From Terriglobia bacterium (GTDB lineage Bacteria; Acidobacteriota; Terriglobia; Bryobacterales; Bryobacteraceae): 64,000 bases of DNA. This document shows, piece by piece, positions 43,145 to 50,901 of the stretch. The notes below the pieces were generated by a model. It was not told the origin of the DNA, did not search any database, and saw only the letters and a list, made by a program, of their open reading frames with translations. The stretch covers positions 62,001 to 126,000 of the forward strand of contig JAIQFK010000019.1 of assembly GCA_020073305.1 (NCBI GenBank). Direction: 5' to 3'. The translations under genes were made by a program, and so were the position numbers. Each line of letters opens with the position of its first letter. Position 1 is the first letter of the stretch.

Positions 43145-45097
43145 ATGTGTGCTTTATCCAAAGGCGCGAACTGGTCCGCGCTGCTTGTCCTTTTTGTTGG
43201 CGGTGGTCTGGCCGTCTCAATCTGCGCAGCGCAGGTCCCTCCCCAGGGAAACGTTTCTAAACCCGAGACCCGCGCTCTTACAGAGATTCTCCCTAACGTT
43301 TACCGTTACAAGGACACCTGCAATGTTTACGCGATTGTGAAAGACGATCAGGCGATTCTGATCGACTTCGGTTCCGGAGGCATACTGAACCACCTCTCCT
43401 CTGTCGGAGTGCATCATGTTGGTTGGATTCTCCACACCCACTTTCATCGGGACCAGGCCCAGGGAGACCAACTCGCGAAGGCCCGCGGCATCAAGATCGC
43501 GGTTCCAGCTGGGGAGCGGAAATACTTTGAGAATGTTGAGACTCTCTGGAGCAATAAGAACATATTTGACCTGTACGACATGCGTAACGAGTTCTTTGCA
43601 TTACCGCGTAGTATTGCCGTCGATGCCGATCTGGAGGGCCGGTTCACCACCGCGTCGAGTTCTCCATCGGACAGCGTGTTCAGATGGAACGGCATCGAAG
43701 TAAAGGTGATCAAGACTCCCGGTCATACGGAAGGCTCCGTATCTTTCTTGTACGAAAGCGGCGGGAAACGGCTGCTTTTTTGCGGAGACCTGGTTGCTTC
43801 CGAAGGGAAGATCCCAACCATGCATGATCTCGAATGGACCTACGTGGGAACCCGGGGAATCGCGGCGGAGCTGGAGTCTCTCAATAATATGCGCGACATC
43901 GCCCCGGACATGATGTTGCCCTCGCATGGCGAACCGTCCGCGGACATGCTGCGCTGGACTCCGCAACTGGCGGCTGATCTGGCCAGGATTTACCACGAGT
44001 ACGACTGGATCAATTACACACAATTTCGGCCCAGTCCAGGGCCTGTACAACTCACGAAGCATATTTGGCAAATGCGCCGCGCCTTTGATTGGGGCGTAGG
44101 CTATGTGATCGTATCCGATACCGGACACGCTTTCCTTTGGGACGTGAACGAAAAGGAAGTTCCCTTTCTCGCGGACATGAAGAAAGTTGCGGGCTTCGAG
44201 ACTATCGACTTCATTGTTCCCAGTCACTATCACGACGATCACGTTGGCGGGATTAACGCGGCTCGGAAGGCATATGGCGCGAAGTTATGGGCCATGGAAC
44301 ATCTGGTAGATGTTCTTGAGCATCCGATGGCCTATAATCTTCCCTGCTTGTGGCCCGAAGCTATGAAAGTGGATCGCGTGCTGCACGATGGTGAAAAAAT
44401 CGTGTGGGAAGGCCTTCCATTGCAATTTTTTTATCTACCAGGCCAGACGGAATACACCGAAGGAATGTTGATCGATGTCGACGGCAAGAAAATGCTTTTT
44501 GACGGGGACAATGTGGGTCGCCCCCTGCCGGGTACGTCGCTGCTCGGGCACTTTGTCTGCCGGAACTACCAGCGGATCGGCGGCGGACACGTTTACGCCG
44601 CAAAGAAGCTGCTCGAATTGATGCCCGATTTCGTTTGCCCGAACCATTTTGAATGGTCTCCAGCAACATCGGAACTTCTCCGCTCCTATCTAACGTCGTC
44701 GGAGGAGATCCAGGAGATCTGGAGCCGGATCATTGACCAGCCGGATCCCGCAATAGGCGTGGACAACAATTGGATTTCCTTTTATCCGTATCAAGCGGAA
44801 GCGGCTCCGGGCGGCACGATTTCCTACCAACTACGGCTGCGAAACTGGATTCACCGGCCGAGCCATATCAAAGCAACCATTCGAGCCCCGGAAGCATGGA
44901 CGGTAAGCCCCCCCTCCGTCGAAATCGACGCACCGGCAAAATCCGAAGCGTCAGCCCGGTTTGTGGTGCGCGTACCTCGTTCGGAAGCTGGCAAGAATCG
45001 GCGATTTGTAATGACGGCGGACATCTGGCGTGACGGAGAACATATTGGTGAGGCTACCGAGACTCTCGTAAATATGATGCCGATGAAAGCTCATTAA
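43145..45097 (+). CDS. Secreted tandem double metallo-beta-lactamase-fold protein 1
   Basis: 650 residues from ATG 43145 (GTG 43130 is possible; neither has a clear ribosome binding site). Signal peptide SALLVLFVGGGLAVSICAAQ. Two complete MBL domains in one chain. Domain 1 (about 45-290): H99-F-H101-R-D103-Q104, where the last motif His is Gln, then PGHTEGS, CGDL and SHGEP. Domain 2 (about 300-535): H361-Y-H363-D-D365-H366 intact, but PGHT is P-G-Q-T, then DGDN and NHFEW. A C-terminal beta-sandwich (about 545-650, like the NEW3 domain of sugar-active proteins) follows. It is paralogous to the next gene product. MBL enzymes hydrolyse amides, esters, phosphoesters or thioesters; the reaction here is unknown. 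Confidence 0.85.
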   Translation: MCALSKGANWSALLVLFVGGGLAVSICAAQVPPQGNVSKPETRALTEILPNVYRYKDTCNVYAIVKDDQAILIDFGSGGILNHLSSVGVHHVGWILHTHFHRDQAQGDQLAKARGIKIAVPAGERKYFENVETLWSNKNIFDLYDMRNEFFALPRSIAVDADLEGRFTTASSSPSDSVFRWNGIEVKVIKTPGHTEGSVSFLYESGGKRLLFCGDLVASEGKIPTMHDLEWTYVGTRGIAAELESLNNMRDIAPDMMLPSHGEPSADMLRWTPQLAADLARIYHEYDWINYTQFRPSPGPVQLTKHIWQMRRAFDWGVGYVIVSDTGHAFLWDVNEKEVPFLADMKKVAGFETIDFIVPSHYHDDHVGGINAARKAYGAKLWAMEHLVDVLEHPMAYNLPCLWPEAMKVDRVLHDGEKIVWEGLPLQFFYLPGQTEYTEGMLIDVDGKKMLFDGDNVGRPLPGTSLLGHFVCRNYQRIGGGHVYAAKKLLELMPDFVCPNHFEWSPATSELLRSYLTSSEEIQEIWSRIIDQPDPAIGVDNNWISFYPYQAEAAPGGTISYQLRLRNWIHRPSHIKATIRAPEAWTVSPPSVEIDAPAKSEASARFVVRVPRSEAGKNRRFVMTADIWRDGEHIGEATETLVNMMPMKAH

Positions 45098-45133
45098 TAA
45101 GCGCGATAATGAATCGGCGCGTTGAGGTGTGAT

Positions 45134-47125
45134 ATGTCTAAGCGAGAATCGTCAACCGGCTTAGGTGTTAGCCGTCGGAATTTTTTGAATACGGCTGGGG
45201 CCGGCCTGCTCGCGCCCCAGGTTGCAGCCGCCAAACCCGCGGGCGGCGCCGGAGCGCCCGGCGAAACCGGCCCGCGATTTGCGCCCCCCGGCGAACTCTC
45301 CCAGCTTTCTACGAATCTCTTCCTGTTGCGGGACACGTGCAATGTCTACGCGGTGAAGAACGGTGACCGTGCCATCCTGATCGACTTCGGTTCCGGCCAT
45401 ATCTTGAAACTGCTCGGTCAAATCGGAATCACGAAGATTGACGCCATTCTTCATACCCACCATCACCGGGATCAGTGTCAAGGCGATGGCCTTGCGGTGG
45501 GGTCCCGCATCCCCATACATGTTCCCGCACATGAACGGCATCTCTTCGAGAATGCCGAGAACTTCTGGCGGAATCGCCGCATTTTTCACCTCTATCACGT
45601 CGTGAATGACTTCTTCACCCTGACTCGCAACGTCCCGGTTGCCGGCGCTCTTCACGATTACGAAAAGTTCCATTGGGGTTCTCATGAATTCCTGATCTTC
45701 CCGACGCCCGGGCACACCATGGGATCCGTCAGCCTGGTAGGGAATGTCGATGGCAAGAAGGTCGCCTTCGCGGGCGATCTGATTCACTCGCCGGGCAAAG
45801 TGGTGAATCTCTACGAGCTGCAGTATGAATACGGAGGAACCGACGGCGTCGATTGCGCAATCTTTTCATTGGCGAGACTCCGCGAATTGGGAACCGAGCT
45901 GCTGTGCCCTTCCCACGGCGAGCCTTTTACAAACCCGGCAACCGGCATCGACGATCTGGTGACAAAGCTCAAGGGCTGGTATCAGTCCTATGCGCCGGAA
46001 TCGTCTCTGACCATCGATAACCGGCCCTTCGCCGTCACGCCGCACCTAATTTGTGCCCACCAGACGACCTCAACATCGTACACGCTGATCAGCGATAGCG
46101 GCAAGGCATTGGTTGTCGACTATGGAAGCGCCAGCGGCGGCTTCTTCGACACTTTCATCTCCGACATTGCCGTCAACGATCGGATGCGGTTTGTCGAGCA
46201 CAGCCTCCCGGAGTTAAGGGCGCGCTACGGCCTGAAGTCGATCGATGTGGCCATGCCCAGCCACATGCACGACGATCACCTGAACGGGTTTCCCCATCTC
46301 GTGGAACACTACGGAGCCAAGGTGTGGTGCTACGAGAATATGGTGGATATTCTTCAGAATCCCCGCGGGTACAATCTGGGTTGCATTCTGGGGGAGCCGA
46401 TCAAGGTGGATCGTTCCTTTCGCGATGGAGAAACATTTAAATGGGAGGAGTTCGAATTCAAGGTGTACCATTCGCCCGGACATACCGAATTTCAGATGGC
46501 GATGTTTGCCGACATCGACGGCGCTCGCGTGGCCTTCACCGGCGACGCCTTTTTTCCCACTAACGATACTCGCCATCAATTGCGCCACAACCTGATCTTC
46601 CGGAACTGGGTGGAGAACGACAGCCACCTGAAATCCATCCGCACCATTCTCGAGCACCAGCCGCGCATCGTGGCGCCCGGGCACGGCAAGCCGTTTCTTA
46701 GCAACACAGCGGACTTGGAGGAACTCAAGCAGCGCATCGAATTTCAGCAGCAGTACTTCTCAGAGGTCATTGCGGACCCCGACTGCAACTTTGGCCTCAA
46801 CCCCAGCTGGGCGAGACTTTATCCTTATCAACTCACCGTGAAACCCGGAGCGCGCGTCGATATCGAGCTGCGTGTACGAAATTATCGCCAAAAACCCATG
46901 CATATCGAAGCTGCTCTGACTCTTCCCCCGGGGTGGAAAGCGACGCCTCCAACCCTAAGCCTCACGGCGTTGCCGCGGGAAGACAAGACCGGCGGTTTTA
47001 CACTCACTATTCCCGACGATTGGGACCGGTCGAAACCGCGCGTGGCGCTCGCGGCCGATCTGATGGTGGACGGTCAATACCTGGGAGAAATCGCGGAGGC
47101 GGTTGCGGACGTGCTGCCAGGTTAA
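45134..47125 (+). CDS. Tat-exported tandem double metallo-beta-lactamase-fold protein 2
   Basis: 663 residues from ATG 45134 (AGGTG just upstream). Twin-arginine signal SRRNFLNTAGAGLLAPQVAA; the neighbouring paralogue has a Sec-type signal instead. Domain 1: H109-H-H111-R-D113-Q114 (Gln again in place of the last His), PGHTMGS, AGDL, SHGEP. Domain 2: H377-M-H379-D-D381-H382, PGHTEF, TGDAFF, PGHGKPF, a complete two-metal set. C-terminal beta-sandwich of about 110 residues (NFGLNPSWARLYPYQLTVKP onward). Tat export implies folding with metal in the cytoplasm. It follows the first MBL gene by 36 bp in the same operon. The shared Gln in domain 1 of both paralogues points to a conserved subfamily feature, not to decay. 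Confidence 0.85.
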   Translation: MSKRESSTGLGVSRRNFLNTAGAGLLAPQVAAAKPAGGAGAPGETGPRFAPPGELSQLSTNLFLLRDTCNVYAVKNGDRAILIDFGSGHILKLLGQIGITKIDAILHTHHHRDQCQGDGLAVGSRIPIHVPAHERHLFENAENFWRNRRIFHLYHVVNDFFTLTRNVPVAGALHDYEKFHWGSHEFLIFPTPGHTMGSVSLVGNVDGKKVAFAGDLIHSPGKVVNLYELQYEYGGTDGVDCAIFSLARLRELGTELLCPSHGEPFTNPATGIDDLVTKLKGWYQSYAPESSLTIDNRPFAVTPHLICAHQTTSTSYTLISDSGKALVVDYGSASGGFFDTFISDIAVNDRMRFVEHSLPELRARYGLKSIDVAMPSHMHDDHLNGFPHLVEHYGAKVWCYENMVDILQNPRGYNLGCILGEPIKVDRSFRDGETFKWEEFEFKVYHSPGHTEFQMAMFADIDGARVAFTGDAFFPTNDTRHQLRHNLIFRNWVENDSHLKSIRTILEHQPRIVAPGHGKPFLSNTADLEELKQRIEFQQQYFSEVIADPDCNFGLNPSWARLYPYQLTVKPGARVDIELRVRNYRQKPMHIEAALTLPPGWKATPPTLSLTALPREDKTGGFTLTIPDDWDRSKPRVALAADLMVDGQYLGEIAEAVADVLPG

Positions 47126-47177
47126 TGCACCAGGTTTAGCGGGCGCAATCCCGTTGTTTATCTTGCCATCGATATTT

Positions 47178-49772
47178 ATGCCGCTACAAAAGTTGCGAGC
47201 AAAGTGGCTGTTCAGTCGTTTCAAGGGCGCGCTGGTACTGATCATCGCTACTTCACTGTGTGTCGCCAGGGCGGGACCGCCCCCGGCGGAAAATCCAAAG
47301 GATTACACCACTCATGTTGTGGGTTACGCCCACATTGACATGGCTTGGCTATGGCGTTGGGAGGAATCCGTTCACGACATCATGTACCACACGTTCCTCA
47401 ACCAGCTCCATTTGATGGACGCGGATCCCGATTACACCTTCGCCCAGGACCAGGCCATTGTCTATGACATGGTGGAGCGTTTCTATCCGGACATTTATAA
47501 AGCGATCGCCGAAAAGGTGAAGACCAAGAACTGGATTCCCGTCAGTTCCACCTGGACACAGATGGACGAAAACATGCCGGATGGCGAATCACTCGTTCGC
47601 CAGTTTCTATACGGGCAAAAGGCTACCAAGCAGCGATTTGGACGCTACGGGCGGGTCGCCTGGCAGCCGGACGTGTTTGGCCACCCCTGGTCCATGCCGC
47701 AAATTGCTCGTAAGTCCGGCATAGAATTCTTTTTGTTCAATCGGCCGCACGACCCAAATCGGCCCCCTATCATCTGGTGGCAAGGATTGGACGGTAGCCG
47801 CATACTCGGCTACTCGACCCCCGACGAGTACGTCGGCACGATTGATCACCATCGCACCACGGAGATGAGCATGGCCAATGCCCGCAGGATGGGTGTGAAG
47901 AACATGATGCTGCTCTATGGTACGGGAGACCACGGAGGCGGGCCGAACCCGAATGACCTGGCCATGATCGGCAAACTGAATGCATCGCAGGCCGACGTCC
48001 GCGTCAAGACCACTCGGGTGGAAGATTATTTTGACCTTCTCCTAACCGAGAAGAGGGACTTTCCCGTCGTCAATGGCGAATTGAATTCCGTCTTCGAGGG
48101 GTGCTATACGACACAGGCGGACATGAAGCTCCATAATCGCGAAGCTGAGCAGCTTCTTCTAGCCGCGGAAAAGATGTCTGAGATTTCCGTCATCAACCGC
48201 TTTCGCGACTACTTCCCGACACGTGATGTCGGAGAGGCGTGGAAACTCGCTTTGCTCAACCAGACCCACGACCTCCTTCCGGGTTCGGGCATCGCTCCTA
48301 TATATAAGGATGCGGCCAGGCAATACGACGAAATCTCCGAGCGCGGCCGCCGTGCGCTCGATTTTTCACTCCAGTGCATTGGTATGCATGTGAACACGCG
48401 CGGCGAGGGCGTTCCTCTGGTGGTGTACAACACGCAATCATGGGACCGCACGGGTCTTGTGATGGCCGAGATTTCCGGGTCCTCCCTCCCTTCGAATATG
48501 GTGGCGGCGCACGGTCCGGAAACAACCCCCGTGCAGTTTGTAGGACCAGTGAGTAAGGACGCAAACGGCCAGCGGGCCAAGATAATGTTCGTGGCGCGAG
48601 CGGTCCCGCAGATGGGACTGAAGCTCTACAAGATACTGCCGGCCCCGGAGCGCGTAGCTTCATCACCGAACCTGGTGAAAGCAGGAATGGAGCCGCGGCC
48701 GTTTCTCGAAAACGGCTTGCTGCGCGTGGAGTTTGATTCTGCTACCGGAAATATTGTGCGGCTTTTCGATAAGAAAGCCAATCGCGAAACCCTCCGGGAA
48801 CAAGCAAACACCCTGGTGGCCCTCGAGGACACAAACGCACAGGCGATGAAGGTAGCGCCTGAATATGCCGGACCGGCCTGGGATCTCGGGCTCACGGGCG
48901 CAGCCTGGAACATGGAACAGGGTTCCTCCATCCAAATGATCGAGCACGGGCCCGTGCGCGCAACCATGCGGATCGTGCATCATTTTCGTAAGTCGGCGTT
49001 TACTCTCGAAGTGAGTCTCATCGCGGGATCGCCCCGGGTCGACGTTGGGATGGCCATGGACTGGCATGAGCGGAACACCTTTTTGAAAGTCGGATTTCCG
49101 GTCGCCGGCGCAACAGGGAAAGTGGCCTCCGAGATCCCTTATGGCGTTATCGAGCGCGACCAAACCGGGAAAGAAATGCCTATGGGCAAATGGGTGGATA
49201 TCTCCGGGGCCGGCTATGGAGTGGCCATCCTGAATAGCGGGCGTCACGGCTTCGATGCAAAAGACGGCATCATTCGGGTGTCCGCGATTCGAGGACCGAC
49301 GGTACCCGATCCGCGAACCGATGAAGGACTGCACAGCTTTGGGTATTCGGTCTATCCGCACCATGGCGATTGGCGCGAAGGCAAGGTCGAATTTCAGGCA
49401 TTGGAATTCAATTCCCCCCTTCTGGCTCTCCAGGAACCGCTTCACGATAGTTCGGACGAGCTTGCGGTCGAGGGGCGGGGAACGCTTGCCGACTCCTTTT
49501 CGTTTGTGAAAACCGGCAGCGATCATGTCATTCTATACGCCATGAAACAGATGGAGGGCTTTTATGATACCGATTCCATCCTGCGATTCTTCGAATGCGA
49601 AGGACGCCCAGGAGAGGTCAGCCTGGAGTTTCCGTTCAAGGTGCGGGCCGTTGAGGCCAACCTTCTGGAAGACATGACTGGGCCGCTCGGCGAAGGCAGC
49701 AGGATCAAGTTCAGTGTCCGGCCCTGGGAGATCAAGACCGTGCGACTTGCCAGAGTGGACGAGACGAAATAG
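47178..49772 (+). CDS. GH38 alpha-mannosidase
   Basis: 864 residues from ATG 47178; an upstream frame exists but overlaps the MBL gene, and no start has a strong ribosome binding site. Signal peptide FKGALVLIIATSLCVARAG. Family GH38 hallmarks: zinc ligands H52 and D54 in GYAHIDMAWLW, nucleophile D165 in WQPDVFGHPW, further zinc ligand region G-D-H-G-G-G, and L-N-Q-T-H-D-L-L-P-G-S-G. The middle and C-terminal beta domains of the family follow (to about residue 864). It hydrolyses alpha-mannosides with retention of configuration. With GH20 two genes downstream it supports N-glycan- or mannan-like substrates. Confidence 0.93.
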   Translation: MPLQKLRAKWLFSRFKGALVLIIATSLCVARAGPPPAENPKDYTTHVVGYAHIDMAWLWRWEESVHDIMYHTFLNQLHLMDADPDYTFAQDQAIVYDMVERFYPDIYKAIAEKVKTKNWIPVSSTWTQMDENMPDGESLVRQFLYGQKATKQRFGRYGRVAWQPDVFGHPWSMPQIARKSGIEFFLFNRPHDPNRPPIIWWQGLDGSRILGYSTPDEYVGTIDHHRTTEMSMANARRMGVKNMMLLYGTGDHGGGPNPNDLAMIGKLNASQADVRVKTTRVEDYFDLLLTEKRDFPVVNGELNSVFEGCYTTQADMKLHNREAEQLLLAAEKMSEISVINRFRDYFPTRDVGEAWKLALLNQTHDLLPGSGIAPIYKDAARQYDEISERGRRALDFSLQCIGMHVNTRGEGVPLVVYNTQSWDRTGLVMAEISGSSLPSNMVAAHGPETTPVQFVGPVSKDANGQRAKIMFVARAVPQMGLKLYKILPAPERVASSPNLVKAGMEPRPFLENGLLRVEFDSATGNIVRLFDKKANRETLREQANTLVALEDTNAQAMKVAPEYAGPAWDLGLTGAAWNMEQGSSIQMIEHGPVRATMRIVHHFRKSAFTLEVSLIAGSPRVDVGMAMDWHERNTFLKVGFPVAGATGKVASEIPYGVIERDQTGKEMPMGKWVDISGAGYGVAILNSGRHGFDAKDGIIRVSAIRGPTVPDPRTDEGLHSFGYSVYPHHGDWREGKVEFQALEFNSPLLALQEPLHDSSDELAVEGRGTLADSFSFVKTGSDHVILYAMKQMEGFYDTDSILRFFECEGRPGEVSLEFPFKVRAVEANLLEDMTGPLGEGSRIKFSVRPWEIKTVRLARVDETK

Positions 49773-49782
49773 GAGAACCTCA

Positions 49783-50901
49783 GTGAAACCGGCACGAATC
49801 GGGTCTAAAGTGGCGCTTTTGAGGACGGCTCTGGCCGGCTGCTTGCTTGGGTGGATTTGCGGCGCAGCGTCTTTACAGTGCGCGGACAGGCTGGCGGCTA
49901 TCGATCTAACAGCGTTTTCAGCGATGGCTCCGATCGATGTGCACGCGCATGTCTTCAAGGATGACCCGGCTTTCACTGCTATGCTGAAGCGCCTGAATCT
50001 GCGTATCCTCGATGTCTGCGTTGTGGACAAACACGATCGTGGCTACGAGGAAGCTGCTCCGCAGAACCAGAAAGCGCGAGAAATCATGCAGAGCACCGGA
50101 GGCCGCGCCGCCTGGTGCTCCACCTTCGATCCGCAGGATTTTGATAAGCCTGGGTTTGCCTCCCGGTCCAACAAGACCCTGAACGATACTTTCGGGGAAG
50201 GGGCAGTGGCGGTGAAGATTTACAAAAACATCGGAATGGAGCTGAAAAAACGCGATGGTTCCTACCTGATGCCGGACGACACGGTCTTCAATCCCATTTT
50301 TGCCAATATCGCCGCGCGTAACCGCACGGTCCTTGCACATATCGCCGAGCCGACCTCGAGTTGGCGTCCGCTAGATCCATCTAATCCGGATTACAGCTAT
50401 TACAAGGACAATCCAGACTGGTTCATGTACCTGCATCCGGATCATCCCTCCAAACAAACCATCATCGACGCGCGCGACCGCCTGCTTGCGAACAATCCCC
50501 GCCTGCGTGTGATCGGGTGTCACTTGGGAAGCATGGAAGTTGATGTGCAGGAGATCGCGGAACATTTCGACCGTTATCCGAACTTCGCTGTCGATACCGC
50601 GGCTCGTGTTATCTACCTGATGATGCAGCCTCCCGAGAAAGTGCGTGCCTTCCTTCTGCGCTATCAAGACCGGGTTATTTACGGCACCGATCTGGATCTC
50701 ATGCCGTGGTCTGATACGCCGGCTCGGCTGCGGCATTGGCAGGAAGAATATCTGCGCGACTGGAAATATTTCGCCACCGATTCGTGGGTGGAATATGAGG
50801 GAAAGCGATATCGCGGCCTGAACCTGCCCGAGCCCGTTCTTAGGAAGCTGTACCACGAGAACGCCGTTCATTGGGTGCCAGGGATCATCGGGAATGAATA
50901 G
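49783..50901 (+). CDS. Secreted amidohydrolase-2-family metal hydrolase
   Basis: 372 residues from GTG 49783, seven bases after AGGAG and 10 bp after the mannosidase stop. Signal peptide (LLRTALAGCLLGWICGAASLQCA). TIM-barrel amidohydrolase (PF04909 type): I-D-V-H-A-H after strand 1, A-V-K-I-Y-K-N at strand 4, L-A-H-I-A-E (His), I-G-C-H-L-G-S-M-E (His) and Y-G-T-D-L-D (Asp). Family members include decarboxylases and hydrolases of cyclic or aromatic amides and lactones. Its place between GH38 and GH20 genes suggests it acts on a sugar lactone or acylamino group, but that is inference. Its stop overlaps the start of the GH20 gene by 8 bp. Confidence 0.88.
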   Translation: MKPARIGSKVALLRTALAGCLLGWICGAASLQCADRLAAIDLTAFSAMAPIDVHAHVFKDDPAFTAMLKRLNLRILDVCVVDKHDRGYEEAAPQNQKAREIMQSTGGRAAWCSTFDPQDFDKPGFASRSNKTLNDTFGEGAVAVKIYKNIGMELKKRDGSYLMPDDTVFNPIFANIAARNRTVLAHIAEPTSSWRPLDPSNPDYSYYKDNPDWFMYLHPDHPSKQTIIDARDRLLANNPRLRVIGCHLGSMEVDVQEIAEHFDRYPNFAVDTAARVIYLMMQPPEKVRAFLLRYQDRVIYGTDLDLMPWSDTPARLRHWQEEYLRDWKYFATDSWVEYEGKRYRGLNLPEPVLRKLYHENAVHWVPGIIGNE

